Origin: Chrysomallon squamiferum | Lineage: Eukaryota; Mollusca; Gastropoda; Neomphalida; Peltospiridae | NCBI GenBank assembly: GCA_012295275.1 | Contig: CM022666.1 | Coordinates: 12,887,606-12,951,605, forward strand | Direction: 5' to 3' | Length of the DNA: 64,000 nucleotides | Part shown: piece after piece, positions 1-13,430 of the stretch | Numbering within the stretch: the stretch's first letter is position 1 | Layout of the letters: each line of letters begins with the position of its first letter | Notes under the pieces: model-generated | The model's database searches: none | Seen by the model: the letters and a program-made list of their open reading frames with translations, nothing else | Told to the model about the DNA's origin: nothing | Made by a program: the position numbers and the translations under genes

Positions 1-120
1 TCTAACAGTTAAACTAGTTCTCTACTTGTTGATGTATTTGTCTTAAAATGTATTTTACTAAACCCGGCAACCCACATTTGTTAGCCATTTCCGCCAATAC
101 CCTTATTTGAAGTTGAAATC

Positions 121-162
121 GTGCGCGCGCGCACACGCACACACACACACGCACATACACAC
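121..162. repeat. (CG/CA)n dinucleotide tract
   Basis: Alternating purine-pyrimidine run of GC then CA dinucleotides, slightly interrupted. It directly abuts the terminal inverted repeat element that follows. Confidence 0.85.
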
Positions 163-163
163 T

Positions 164-594
164 CGTCGACTTACGACCACATTCCATTCCGACGACCTGT
201 CTTAAGACGTCTATATTTATAGAATCCACGTTATTGTATACAGTTCCCTTTTCTTCAGTATAAGGTGATCTTCTCATGAAAGGGAGTTCGTAAGTACTTG
301 AATCTGTATGATGGAAGTTTTCCAGAGTACAGGAACTACGGACAGTCAGAACAATCAATAGATGTCGTAAAAAAAAAAAAGAAGAAAGAAAATGTGACAA
401 TTCCGAAATGCACACGTCTGCTGAACGACGAATTGAGGAAAGCAGACTAAGAACACAGTTACAATGGAGTCTGCTGACTACCAACCTAGCAGTGACTGCA
501 GAGAAAAATAAACCTAGCTTTAGCCGCAGTACATCCATCAGTAGTGCGGTCGTAAAGTAGAACAGTCGTAAGTCGCACAGGTCGTAAGTCAACG
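164..594. mobile_element. Short non-autonomous DNA transposon (MITE), pogo/Tigger-like ends
   Basis: The left end (CGTCGACTTACGACC, 164-178) and right end (GGTCGTAAGTCAACG, 580-594) are near-perfect inverted repeats of 15 bp enclosing about 430 bp. The GACTTACGAC / GTCGTAAGTC motif is repeated again just inside both ends. From memory this resembles terminal repeats of Tigger/pogo (Tc1-mariner superfamily) elements; that assignment is inference. I see no transposase. The long open frame on the minus strand across it (14-592) runs through the microsatellite and terminal repeats and is not a gene. Confidence 0.55.
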
Positions 595-805
595 ATTATT
601 ATGATGCATTCACACTGCATCTATATATTTGAAGTACTCTTCATGTTTATATATTACTAAAAAATTAAAATAGTATTCCTTTAATTAATTAGAACAGATT
701 GCCTTTAAATCTGATATTTGAACTGTGTGAAAATAAATAATGAAATAAATATTTTTTATTTAGTTAGTTTTTATTAACTATTATTATTATTCATTATTAT
801 TATTA

Positions 806-860
<55 letters not shown>

Positions 861-3800
861 AAGCAATGTTATTAAATGGAGAAAAATACCTTTACATTCT
901 ACTATATTTGAATATGCTTGCCAAGTATTTTCTGAATGATTGACCCATTGTAACCGAATATCACATCAACAAAGCCCACCAAGATAAATAAATAAATAAT
1001 TAAGAAAGGAAGGAAGGAACTGAATAGGCATTTGTGTCACAAAGTCGGTTAAAGGGGGTTTATCTAAGTTTGAGCAGAAGTGGTTATGAGACACATTCAT
1101 CCTTCATTTGCAGACTGAATTAATAGTTGTGACACAGATGGCCATTTGTTGTCTGATCCATAACAGAGATGTTGAGGAACTGCACACATGCTGATTATAA
1201 GCAACAGAGATTTACCTAGATCTTAGTGAAAGTGGTCATTGCAAACATTTTCCATTTTACAGACATAAAAACTGCTGTGACATGTAGGCTAACCCATGTA
1301 CCCTCTGGCAGAGAACAGCTCACACAGACATTTGGATGGAGAATCAGCAACATCCACTCCAGTGTCCACCTGAGCCATTGTCCACCACAGGATATTCAGG
1401 CCACTTGTAGGCCTGTATGTAGCTTAAAGTGCTTTTGGGGCAGATCTTAGGGATTGTGTTCAATGTAATCTACAGTGATATAGTTTATTACGTCCTAGCT
1501 TGAAAGTGTATGGGTTGGAGAGATTATATGACATATTGTTATGTGACATTAATATATATTAAGGTCTCTAAAATTTGTTCTCTTTTTCAGAAATGTTGTA
1601 AATAATTGGTTTGTACTTTGGCTAGAAAGTGACATAAATAATGTCTGAAATGGCAAGTAACATATTATTTTACTTTTTCTACATTTTAAATTTAGGTGAA
1701 CATTCTACAAATTTTTGTAGTGTAGGTTCCTTTATATTTTTATCTATTGTTGTTCTTACGTATATGAATAATTCAATTAAGACTTACTAGTCAATCAATA
1801 AAGATTTGTTAAAAGTTCAAAAAGAATGAATGAATAAATAAATAAATAATAACATTAAAGTAAGAACAAAAAGAAAAAACATACACTAAAAGTTACTTCA
1901 CAACTTTATTACATTTATAAAAAAAATATATATCTCACAAACATTTCAGTTGAAAATTCTTTTTATTGATAAACAAATGTCAACAGAAAATAGTAAATAA
2001 CAATGTCATGCTTCTAAAAGATTAATAAATATGTTAAAAAAAAAAACCCTTGTTAAACCAGTCATATCCAAAACATAACAGTTATTGCTGTGCATAACAC
2101 ATGGTATTAGTTTTATGAAGGAACTGCACTTTTGCTATAGTACTGGATTTTTGCATTACAACCATAAATAACAATTAACACTGTATGATTAACAAAGTTT
2201 ATTTATGCAAACTGACAGACATAATCACAAATGTTCTGCTAATGAATTCAGTAATTTTTAAAGTGTACCTCTGATATGATTTAACATTTCAATGATATTC
2301 TGCATTCTTACAAGTTGTGTTTTTCTTGTCAAGAGAATGTAATAATGAAAAGTAACAGTAAAAGTGTAGTTCATATCTAGGTTGTCATTTTTCTTCAGTC
2401 ATTTACATTACTATGAACCATGTGAAACAATTTGTTCTAAAGATGGGTTTTTTTTTTTTTTTTTTTTTTTTTTTCTGATTTTTAAAAATAAATACATACA
2501 TGCGATATCATCAAGTTCTGAACTGTGACTTGTCAGCATTCAAATTTTCTGTAACAGTATTATTTTGTTCTAAGTGATAATAGGTCATTTAAAATAATAA
2601 AATAATAATTTATAAGCAATAATTTTTTTTTATTAGACCATTATATTTTAAGAAAATGTACTTTGCAACAAGAATTGAAGACATTTAATTTTTCCAGTTA
2701 AATGACAGAATCTCAGCCAGAAATGCCATAGTATTTTAACTGAATATGTAAAGTCCCTTTAACTGAAAAGAAAATAATTTCTGTATTTAATATTTCTCAT
2801 TGAAGGACTGCACTATGTAGCTTTAATGTAAAACCATTTTTAATTTTTTTTTTCTTACAGCTTTTCATTACCTAAGAAATTTTTGACCTGAAATCATATT
2901 TTCTTTTCATTCAGATGGAACTTCATTTGGGAAGAAATATTGTTTATGCACAAGATAAAATTATGCTATAAGGTGAGTTTTATTTTGCTGAAAATATAAT
3001 ACATACAATTGAATGGGATTTTTATTATATTATTATTATTAATTTTTTTTTCTGTCTTATTATCCATTAATTGACATAACAAAAACTAAAACAAAAATAA
3101 AATATTACTTCTGGGTGACTTAAACAAACACTGATTGCTCATACTGAGGAGGGAGAGTTCTATTCATCAGAAGTCCAGTGCAGTATGTGATAGAAGGGTG
3201 TCATGGATAAATCATTAATCCACAGAGTAAGGATCAAAGGCAGATGTGTCAGAACCACAACAACCTAATAGTTTCTATCTTGACAAAACATTTGTATGTG
3301 ATAAATCAAAAACCAAACTTGCTCACACACAACTGCCCTGTCTAAAGAGTTTATTCTGTAGGAGGCAAGCAGACAAATTAGAAACTGGGAGTGTTTAACA
3401 ATGAAAGAGACTGCTAGTGTACTTAAGCGAGAATGCAGAGTTTGGTGAATCCATTGTAAGAAGAGAAGCTTTGGTTGCAAAACTTTAAAAAAAAAAAGGT
3501 AAACTTAAAAAAAAAAGACACATATTCAGGTACATGGACATTATTTAATTGTTTTTATATTGTTTTTCTACAAATTGCAACATGAAGGTGGAGGAGAGAT
3601 AAACTAAAAAAAAGGAGACAAAGGAAGAGATTAATGTGGATTATAAAAAGACCGAACACCATTTACAGGCAGTTTGTGTAAGAATAAAACAAAGTCTTGT
3701 GAATCAAGTGCTAGCAGCAAAACAATTCATATGGACCTTATATTACATATATTACAAAATCACCATTTACACAAGAAACCTCCTTAAATATTTCACTTTT

Positions 3801-4468
3801 TATAACAATTTGTTTTCATGGTTATTTTTAAGTCAACATGTAAAATCTGACTTTTCACTGAGCATGTGACAGAATGTCCAAATTGGTGGAAGACAGTACA
3901 CATAGCAAAATTTTGTTATTTTCAAAATAAAATACTTTTTATTATAAATTTTAATCAATATTCATACTAATTGTTTCACAAGAAGCTTGCAAATACCAGT
4001 GAATGGCGAGACTGTCCTACACCAAAGGCAAGTATCAGGAGGTCATAGATCATAAAACTTTTAGAAAAATGAGTCTAAGTAATTTATTTCTGTCAATATC
4101 ATATTCAAGTCTACTGAATTGCCTGTTCAAAAACAGATTGTTTATTTTGGTTCTTGAAATTTCCAAAAAGAATTTTGCACATATCAAAGATCTAATTTTA
4201 AAATAATCGCTGACCAGATATTGTCTTTCAGACACCTTTAAGGACCTGTGTGAACTATGCAATTGTTTATGATCATAAATCAGAATTCTATATACATTTT
4301 TCCTTTAATGCATTTTCACTTCTTACAGTTACAGTCAAGGTCTAACGTGGTCTTCTCTCAACATTTTTATTTGAAAGAAGGTGAAAAATAATGTTAAGCG
4401 TCATAATTTAAATTACATTGTAATATCAAAATAAGGTATATTCATATATAGTTTTGTTTTTCTTTCAG
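595..4468. other. AT-rich intergenic DNA without a recognisable gene
   Basis: It holds an (ATT)n tract (781-859), a pure T run (2448-2474) and low-complexity A/T sequence. One 58-bp exon-like segment (2915-2972) has a good acceptor (TCTTTTCATTCAG) and donor (AAG|GTGAGT) but no supported reading frame. With the acceptor at 4468 it could belong to a non-coding transcript or a dead gene. The small open frames here show no domain or family resemblance. Confidence 0.6.
781..859. repeat. (ATT)n microsatellite
   Basis: About 26 ATT units with two single-base interruptions (C for A or T). Confidence 0.9.
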
Positions 4469-5108
4469 ATTCTATACAGCTTTAGGGATGGACAGCAAAA
4501 GATCAAGAAGGTTGTGAAACTGAATGCCTTGCAGCCACCTCATCATTTGTCACACAGAAGCTTGGATTATGAGTTCCAGGCCATCTCTCGTCATTCCGTC
4601 ATTGTCTCGTATCAACAAAGCTTTTATAAAGGGACTTTTGTCTGAACTGTCTGTGATTCCAGCTCCTCTCACACCAATGAGCCAGCTTTCCAACATTGAC
4701 AGAGCTGGCTACTGATCTTTCAGCCACTTGCCGATCACTGTGATGCTACTATGAGCAAGTTGGTGCAGAAAGGAAAACAAAATGACAGTACAAATTGCTA
4801 AAAAAATCTTTCCATTACAAAAAGGCAACAAAATGTATCAAGAAAGATGTCAGAGCATCATTAAAACTTTGTGGAACATCCATAGTCACTTGATGATAGA
4901 TGGTCAAATTGTACAGAGCTTTCCCCAGATGAAAGGGAAGAAAAACGATATGAAAAGAATTGGCCAGAGTCATCTGTGATCTAAAGGAAATCTACAGGAT
5001 GGTCCAAAAAATGCAGCCCATTTTATATTTTCAGATGATGCAGAGTACAAGCCTGGAGAATTTGTGGATTTGGAGGATATGTTCCACTGTGCAACATTAT
5101 CAAGCTAA
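4469..5108 (+). pseudogene. Degenerate protein-coding remnant, family not recognised
   Basis: The segment follows a clear acceptor (TTTTGTTTTTCTTTCAG). It reads as protein-like sequence only if the frame is changed several times. There is an opening MDSKRSRR-type stretch, then a stretch with SRPSLVIPSLSRINKAFIKG, then QPLADHCDATMSKLVQKG, then SPDEREEKRYEKNWPESS. The last stretch is 42 open codons (4980-5105) with GPKNAAHFIFSDDAEYKPGE, ending at a stop at 5106-5108. Composition is richer and less repetitive than the flanks. Stops and shifts between the pieces suggest an old pseudogene, possibly processed or derived from a transposon. I cannot name the parent protein. Confidence 0.35.
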
Positions 5109-7199
5109 ATACTAGATGTATTTATGTCAAGTATATTTTAACAATTGCTACTGTACTTGACAGGCATTATTAGTTATCTGAAATATGGATGATATTCTTT
5201 TTTATTTATATAATAATGGCCATAGTTTGAAGAAAAATAAATCCACATCAGTTTCTCATAAAAATCTAATTTATATATTGGAATATTCCACCTAATTATG
5301 GCATTCACATATGTAAATTAGTTAATTATTATCTTAATTATTAAAATCTGCAATATGTTTTGTCAGATTTCATTTGGAAACGTAGAAATGATCAAGCTAG
5401 AACATTTCTCAACAGATTAAATAGATCATTTTGCACTAAAGATGGTGTCATGGCTAGGGCAAAAGGATACTGATTGTCCTGTTGACTATTTCCCTCTTCA
5501 TATACTTAGGAAAATAAAAAAGCATACGAAAAGCAATGGATTGATGATTTAAAACATTCATCTTTCTTGGGAGAAGCTCTTTCAGATATTTTATATTAAA
5601 ATCTGGAATTTCAAAGTATTTACAGCATTGAGAACAGCCACAAAGGTTTTGAGGTTTCTTAATATTTTGAAAGAAATTACAATTGGATTGAAAACTGCAT
5701 TGATGTCAACAGCATTACCATGAAGTTAAGTAGAAATGCACTTAATTTATTTCACAATTACAAAGTGATAGGTAAGAATTTAAGAAATGTATGCACAGTT
5801 GGAAATGAAAGGATATAAAACCATCAGGTCCTTATGATATGGTAGCAGAATACTGAAAAAAAAAAAAAAAAACAAAGAAAATAATTACATTATCATGGAC
5901 TCGGGAAAGAGGAAATGCCAAAAACCAAAGATGGACAGTAATACATGAGTGAAGACACAGTGGACATTAACCAGGACAGCTACACAGCTGACGTGATAAA
6001 AGCACTAAAACAGAAAATAAAAATGTATTAAAAAAAATTGCTCATCAGATAATAATGTAGTAGTAAAAGACAATACTAAAGATAAAATGACTTATGAAAT
6101 ATGCCAACTAACCCTTCGCATCAGGAGAAATACTTGGGTGTTCTACACTACAGAAGTACTTAGATATAAACTAGAAGTGTAGAAGACAAGACTTGAATTA
6201 GAAGCTGGTCAGTGAACAAATTTTAGTTCAATTACAGAGGGCTTTTGAAAAGATACATATATCATACAACATACATTTTTTTCTTCTTTCTTTTGGATAG
6301 AGGATTAAACGAAAACAATCCATAATTCAATAATATTGTGTGTTTTTTCATTCAAACATCACCAAACAACTTCTGGAACAAAAACAGTGAAAACGAACAC
6401 TCTGCTGCTCAGGCTTTCTGCAAGTTTGTCGATTGCTCTGTGAATGTGAAAACATTAAAAACTAAACACTGCACATGTCACATATTTATATAATGTTAAA
6501 TGTATTGTTTCAGAGCAGTATTACAGGCATATTACAGAGAAAGAGAAGATCATTATTTGGAATGTGTTAAAAATGTAAATTTCAGAGTAAAAATTAAATA
6601 TCAGCTGAAGAGTTCTGTTTGTCACCATGGAGATTCACATCACTAAAGCAACCATAAAAAATGTATTGAACTTACTGTGGTCAGTTTGTTTCATATGAAA
6701 ATTTTCTTTCTTTAACATCTTTAATCATAGATATTCAGTGATAAAGATTTGCCATTATTTATCGAAACTGTTGTATCAGACATTGTTTCAAAGCTATAAA
6801 TACACTGTAAGAATAAATTTTACTGAACAACAATTAGAAAAGCAACCATAAAAAAAGTATACAGAAAATAACATCTAATTATATATTTGGATCAAAATGA
6901 AAAAGTATGAAATAGAAATGGAAATATAAAATAAACACTTAATGTTATAGATGCCTTTTCATTTATAACTGAACCATATATTTAAGACAAGTACTCTAGT
7001 TCAATGCCATTGCTGAGAACTTTGGAATGCTATGTTTAAAGTATTATTCCTACAAGGACTTTCATGGAAAAGTTGTGCTTCTGAACCTTTCACCATAGTA
7101 AGCCTGATGTTAATAGATACATGAAAGCAAGTAACAAAGGTGGAAAAAATGTATCTCTTATGAAAATAGTATTCTTGTATTAATTACAAGCTTATGAAA
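5109..7199. other. Intergenic DNA, possible decayed coding remnant at its start
   Basis: Between about 5365 and 5830 (+) there are broken open stretches with peptide-like content, such as RARTFLNRLNRSFCTKDGVM and KAYEKQWIDDLKHSSFLGEA. They are interrupted by stops and look like a dead transposase or retroelement piece, but no family is recognisable. The rest is AT-rich with an A run near 5857. No gene seen. Confidence 0.4.
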
Positions 7200-8050
7200 G
7201 ACTTTGATTATCAGATTACAAAGTATGAGGAACAAGAACGTCCTTCACTTAAGATCAGATGACGAATCAGCTAACAGGCTCAATTCAGCTGTTGCATTGT
7301 TGTTTGTTCTGAAGACAACAGTTTACAGAGTGTGGAAGCAGACATTGTTAAAATATTGTGTTTGACAGCAGGAATATGATTTGTACCAAAAATCTGTTTT
7401 AAAACGAAATCGTATATTTTACTGCTCAGAAGAGGTATTAGAATTATATCATATCTGAGCAGAAAAGTTGCATTATTTTGGGATAGTATGAAAAGCATTG
7501 TTTGTAAAGAAATGAACTTGTCATTAAAAAACAAACCAGTAAAAGGTAAGATCGGCATTCTTGCTGCAGCTGTGGTTTGTGAAAATCATGCTCCCCCCCA
7601 TCTTACAAAATATTACGGAAGTGTGTCAATTTTCCTGTTATGAATTCTTCTCAAATGTTAAGAATCAAACTGTTTCACTATAAATGTCGGCCACTGTTGA
7701 TTACATTAAAGAGAAATGCACTTCAGGAAGATACAGAAACAAGCTGTTTAAAAAAATAAACACAACAATAACCAAAACTTGGGAAAACAGCAACTGTACA
7801 CTTTTAAGAAAAAGGCTATTTTTATCAAGTATCGAAAAACAAAAATTCAAACAAGATATATTATCACTAAAATAAAGGAGTCGAATCTGATGCCTAATCA
7901 CTGCTATGAAGCTCTGTATTCTGTTCATTACAAAACAGTGAAACAAGATTTTGAAATCATCGCTCGTGTTATCAATGATAAATTTTGACAACACATGTTG
8001 GTTTGATGCAGTAATGCAAGCTTTAGAAGCAAGAAATTTAGTTAATTATT
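7200..8050 (-). repeat. Inverted partial copy of the ~1.3-kb unit of the array at 21.4-30.8 kb
   Basis: Read on the minus strand, 7260-7560 matches the array block found at 24120-24410, 25440-25700 and elsewhere. The translated stretch containing FNDKFISLQTMLFILSQNNA is shared nearly unchanged. 7620-8000 likewise matches array sequence such as 21880-22010. It is therefore the mirror-image partner of the array on the far side of the giant inverted repeat. The GC-rich CACGTG block of the unit is missing here. Confidence 0.75.
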
Positions 8051-9541
8051 TATGAAAATGAATGTACAATAATCACATAACATTACCACTTAAGAAATAT
8101 GGATGAAAATTATATTCTTATATTAATGACAATCTTACCACAGACTGTGATTAACTAATTATGCAACTATCAGAAACAACATATTTCACTTAACTTTAGA
8201 TGATGTAACAACTAGAACAAAGCTTTATGAACAGCTAAGAGGTTGAATTCAGCTGTCACAGTATTTTTAAAATTATTTTCTTATTAGTTCTGAAGACAAT
8301 AGCTTACAGAAACTGGAAGAAGAAATTTATAAAATGAAAGCTGCAAGTGTCTTTTTTATTACAGACTTACAACAATGTTATTAATTTACAACAAAAATGT
8401 AGTAAATAGTATATCAGCAGAGTGACAGACAATTGGGAAAAAACTATTATTATAGAGCTGTGTATTGATTGGAATGCATTAAATAATTTGTATGAGAAAC
8501 TGAAGCCATAAATGTAAACACAGGTTTCTTAAATCATAATGTTGTCTAAAAGTAATCATATTAATGTATGTATGACAAAAAAGTCAGACTGAAAATGAAG
8601 GTGATACAAATTAATCTAGAACATATACACGATAGTTTGATTATCATTATATTGTTCTTCCACTGAATGAATCTTACTATTGTGATTGAAAAAATAATGA
8701 GGTTATTTTTCTCGATACCAGATACTCAGTGTTGGAACATAACAATGTACTTTGAGAAGCCACTATTTAATATTTCTTTACTGAAACATTAAATAAAAGT
8801 GTAAAATGCCATGTAGTAATAGGCCATATAAATGATCAGCTGGAGAAAGAAACATATTTATTTTGGACAGTAATCAACCTGAGAGATGGAAATAGGTCTA
8901 ACTGTACTGGTGATTTCTTATGTCATTATTCTTTTTAGCCCATTTTTCTATTGAAAATTAATAACCTTCAGCAAAATGGAAGGAAATATCAGAAACATAA
9001 CATTAAATTTCTTAATGAGGCAGTCACAGATGTATTAATCTTGATGTAAAGATACACAATCTTTTTAAAAAGATATACAATCTTACATTATCTTCTCAGA
9101 ACTCACCTCAGTTATCAAAGTAGGGTGCCTTTGAATACAACTTTACAGGTAAGTACTAAAATACATAGTAACTTCATAACACGAAGTGAAAATAAACATT
9201 CATGATCAAGATTTGTTTCATAAGCATTCTGAAGAGTGCAGTTTTAACATGAGGCACTTTTGACAAATATATGAACACTTTAGCTGTTATGGTTACAATT
9301 TTCATTATGCAAATCACTAACTCACAGTTGTCACATCAGTGAAATTTCTTTACATTTTCTTCAGTGTGCATCTGATTTAGAAATATTTAACAGTTTAACT
9401 TAGTTTCCGTTTTCATCAAAATGCTTAATACTGGCAGACTTATCATTCTTTATCTGACTTGCATTTCTTTTCTATCTGTAAGTAAGGGTGTATGTGTACA
9501 TTTGTCTGTATATGTGTACATACATAACAATTTTGTTTCAG

Positions 9542-9690
9542 AAACATTCGATTTCTTCTCTGTTTATTCAGTTCGTGTTCTGACTCTTGAATCACTGCTA
9601 CAGCTGCCTAGCTGGTGTAGACTTGATCCTGAATTACCCCAATTGCTCATCCAACATCCAGAAGATCCTCTGTATTACACATTAAAAAAA
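9542..9690 (+). other. Exon-like segment conserved in both arms (left copy)
   Basis: After a good acceptor (TTTTGTTTCAG) an open stretch encodes a peptide including TLESLLQLPSWCRLDPELP. The mirrored copy on the minus strand (about 20085-20223) has the same acceptor and nearly the same peptide (LESLLQLPSQCRLDPELPEL). Substitutions are few, no stop intervenes before an A run, and the segment is less AT-rich than its surroundings. I do not recognise the family; it could be a captured exon or part of a transposon protein. Confidence 0.4.
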
Positions 9691-10479
9691 AACCACACCG
9701 ATAATACAATTAGCATCAAGGCATGTGTCGGTCTGTTGACATTTATAGAGGTTTCTGTGTAATTCTGTGCTTATGTGTTTTAGTATTTGCACATGATACA
9801 TTGACATTATACTTTCTTAACCACTTCACGAAACAAGTTACTTAATATATTATTTATATTGTCAAAAATTAAAATAATATAAATATTCCTCAAGTTATTT
9901 CCGATTGGATGCCTGGATGTCTAAAAAATGATGTAAATAAATAAATAAATAAATAAATGATAATTTTAGTACAGATAGTATTGTCAAGTGTTATTCATAT
10001 ATCAGTATATACTTACGAAGACCTTTTTCATTTATCTCCCAGTCGTAACCATGAATCATATTATCAGAGTCGGTGTCCGTATGACGCCATTTATGTCGAA
10101 GTATGAACTCAGCACCATCACTAGCAGATATTGTGTGATACCTTTAGTAACTAAATAAACGAATGAATAATCAGCCTGGAAATCATTTACACGTTCGATA
10201 ATAAATCAGTGCGTGTATATATATATACAAGTGTGTGTGTGTGAGCTTACGAGTGCAGGTATATGTGTTTCTTGTAAAAGATGTGACATAAAATTACCCA
10301 AACTGAAAAATATTGTTTTCACACTTGCAGTATATGAAACTTCCATATTTATCTAGTTCTCCAAGTTTCACTTTCTATCTCTCCGCAAGTAAGTGCATCT
10401 TTGAGTGTGTGTCTCTACTTACATAAATATTACTGACTACTTAAATGAAAACTGAACTCCATGCCACGTTGAAAAAAAA

Positions 10480-10660
10480 ATGGCGTCTAACGAAAATCTC
10501 CGATGTCGTCTGCTTTCGCCTTATCAATATGACGTCAGTAACTGCAATGACATCACTAGCTGTTCGCTAAGTGGAAGGTTATCGATTTATGAGAAACTTG
10601 TAATATAATTTGAACTATGCTGCTACGATCGAACATTATCGATGAGAACGCAATATTGAA
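10480..10660 (+). repeat. ATG/TGACGTCA module, copy 1
   Basis: This is one of five copies of a module of about 0.2 kb. It begins with ATGGCGTCTAACGAAAATC and opens a 42-codon frame ending at 10608. It contains TGACGTCA and ends in the shared GATCG-A-ACATT block where other copies carry a splice-donor-like GTGAGT. Here that site reads GATGAG. Confidence 0.7.
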
Positions 10661-11009
10661 AAGATATTCTGTGTTACAGATTAAATAAAATAAATAAATA
10701 AATAAATAAATTGAAAAATAAAAAGTAACCAAGTTACAACATCTATAGAGATCTGTGTAATTTTATGAATATTCATATTTTATGAGTGCTCACATGGTAC
10801 ATTCGCGTTTTTAACTACTTCATGTAACAAATTACATAATGTATTATTTATATTGTCAAAAATTTAAATAATATATCTGTAATTATTTCGGATAAACTGC
10901 TTTCAAGGCTGATTTCAGGAGAAGAAAAAAATAATGATAATAATAATAAATGTTAATTTAAATACACGTATTTCTTTAAGTATGTAGCGGCAGACAGTTA
11001 CATTTAAGT

Positions 11010-11470
11010 CATGGTACAAAATTTGAAAGATCGGTCATTTTTAACCTCTTTCAACTCGGCTTAGAAGCAACCTGTAACATTATGAATTGTATGGAAATAA
11101 ATATGAAAATATTGTCATGAGTTATTCAGTGAATTTGTAACCCGTATTTGAAACGGCGACATTTTAAATGCTCCCTGCAGAGCACGCGCATGGGTTTGGA
11201 CCCCGAAAACCGTACCTTACTCCGTAGCGACAGCCTCTGTTTATTAACAGGCTACATATATGGCTGTTTCTAGCTCTGTTGGAAAGCTGCCAATTGCAGC
11301 AGCATGGAAATGAAACAAAATAGCCACATTTTTTCTTGATAAATTCACTTCAAATGCAAATTACGACTTTTTGCAATACCTTTTAACACCCCACAACTCT
11401 GGTATCTGGTATCATTCGAAAGCTTGTTTAATCTCCCTTTGTATGGTATTTCAAACTAAGCACACGATTC
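11010..11470. other. Segment present in the left arm only
   Basis: Flanking sequences are collinear with the right arm, where they lie next to each other near 18880-18900. About 450 bp here has no counterpart. It includes a moderately GC-rich stretch (around 11150-11300). It is either an insertion into the left arm or a deletion from the right one; no terminal repeats are obvious. Confidence 0.5.
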
Positions 11471-13204
11471 ACGTAGGCGGCGGCCACTTCCAGTATAACC
11501 TCTACCACTGACGATTTCAAAACCTCTGCGTTCAAAATGCACAAAGTACAGTTTATCGCGAATTCGGCACCATCTTGTTCTGTCAATTATCACGATTATT
11601 CGGTTAATGTTTCATATAAAGTCTTTCAAGGATTCATTTTGTTTGTATCCACATATTTTGTATATATATCTATATCTATTTTTCTATCTATCTATCTATC
11701 TATATATTGTTTGTTTTTTTTGTTGTTTTGTTTTGTTTTTTACACGGAAAAGCACTAGCATTACCGAAGCGTAAAGAACTTGAAAAATCTACGGATGAAA
11801 CGATTCACTTAAAAAAAAGTTGGTTTCTTTTGCTGAAACGTTTTGTGATGTCAACAATGTTAGTCTTATACACTTGTCTTTTATTTTGATCGGGAATGAA
11901 AAATATGCCGTACATTTTAAAAATTATTTTGCAGTTTAGTTTTTCACATTCAGAGGGTTTTACGGCGATCTGGTCCAATTGCTGTCGCCATGGAAAGTCG
12001 CGGATTCAGGTTTGATCTACACTTGAAAATCAACCTATTGCTTCTACGTCTTGCTTCACCTTCACTGCTAACAACTGAAACACATTATTTTGTTTTATTC
12101 CAAACAATACAAGATATTAAAGAAAAGTTTGGAAGTATTATCACGTCAGCAACAAAACACAGACGTGTGTGGAATGTGATTCTGAAGGAAACTGACGATG
12201 AAGTTCATGATAGTCACTTGGTTACTGGAGGAAGATCTGTTTTTCTCATCTTTAGAAAATTGGATTATGAGGCACAATCCAATGATCACTGTCAAAACAA
12301 AACAAGTAAATAAAAATAAATAAATAAATAGTTTCAGGTTTCACGTTTTTAGATCCCCAAACCCAAAAAGCTATCATCTGAAATGGAAGGATATACAGTC
12401 AAAAACGATGCTTTCTGCACTTTTCTCATTTTAAGTTCATGTATTTGTTTTTCTTTTTTTCACGAGCTGACATTCTTTTAATAATGCACACTCAGTCTTG
12501 AAAATTTGTGAGGTACTTCTTATGTCAGTAGTAGAACAGATCTCAAGAAATGGTTTCTGTCATTTGTTAATTAAAATGACGTTAAAGTTTGTTGTGAATG
12601 GCTGAAAATGGCTCATATCTTATTTCCTGGTGCTGTCCCAGTGTAGTCAGTATTCAAAATGTCGTTTCTCAAAAAGTAAGGAAGAACTCAGAATACATGT
12701 TTTTTCCTTCTGCGTTTGTATTTAAAAGGTATGTATATATATAAAAAATGAAATTAGATATAAATTTTAAAATTAATGCCTTAAGTCTCATTCATATGAA
12801 TGTATGTACTTACGACACTTTCTCATTTATCCCTCAGTTGTAACCATAAATCATATCAACAACGTCCGGGCATTCCTGTCAGTCAAATCGTTGTTGTGCA
12901 ATAAATCCGACAGATTTTCTACTACAGACACCATTATTGCTAGTAGACACAGTAGAAAACCTTAAGTAAATAAATAAATAAATAAATAAATAAACAGCCT
13001 GTAAACCATTTACATATTATTCGATAATAAATTAGAGCGTGTCTGTTTCTTGTAAACCATATCGTGATATAAAATTACAAAAAACTATAATGTATGCACA
13101 GAAACGCTCTTATACTATTATATAAAATTTGCATTTCTATCGATTTCTCTGAGTAAGCGTGTATGTTGTGTGTTTGTGTGTACATACTTAACAATGAAGA
13201 CTTA

Positions 13205-13430
13205 AATGAAAACAGAGCTCCACGCCATTTGCAACACCATGGCGTCTGACGAAAATCACCACTGTCGTCTGCTTCCGCTCTGTAAGGAAGTTTATAAATA
13301 TGACGTCACCAATTACAATACCGTCACTCGCTGTTTGCTAGGTAAATGGAATGTCATGGATTTTGGTGAACTCGTAAGATAATTTGAAATATGCTACTAC
13401 GATCGGACATTGTCGGTGAGTAAATAAAAT
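13205..13430 (+). repeat. ATG/TGACGTCA module, copy 2 (best preserved)
   Basis: It contains an ATG in good context (ACACCATGG), an open frame of 47 codons (13239-13382, beginning MASDENHHCRLLPLCKEVYK), TATAAATATGACGTCA in the middle, and CATTGTCG|GTGAGT at the end. It could be a tiny gene, or a promoter plus 5' exon with splice donor. Nothing in the sequence proves expression. Confidence 0.65.

Noticed and set aside
14-592. 192-codon open frame on the minus strand
   Set aside because: It crosses the CG/CA microsatellite and both terminal repeats of a short transposon-like element. Composition is not gene-like, although the last ~30 codons could be mistaken for a terminal exon.
11565-11580. 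GAATTCGGCAC resembling a cDNA-library adapter
   Set aside because: A mirrored, diverged version exists in the other arm (AATTCG near 18775), so it is genuine repeat sequence and not vector.
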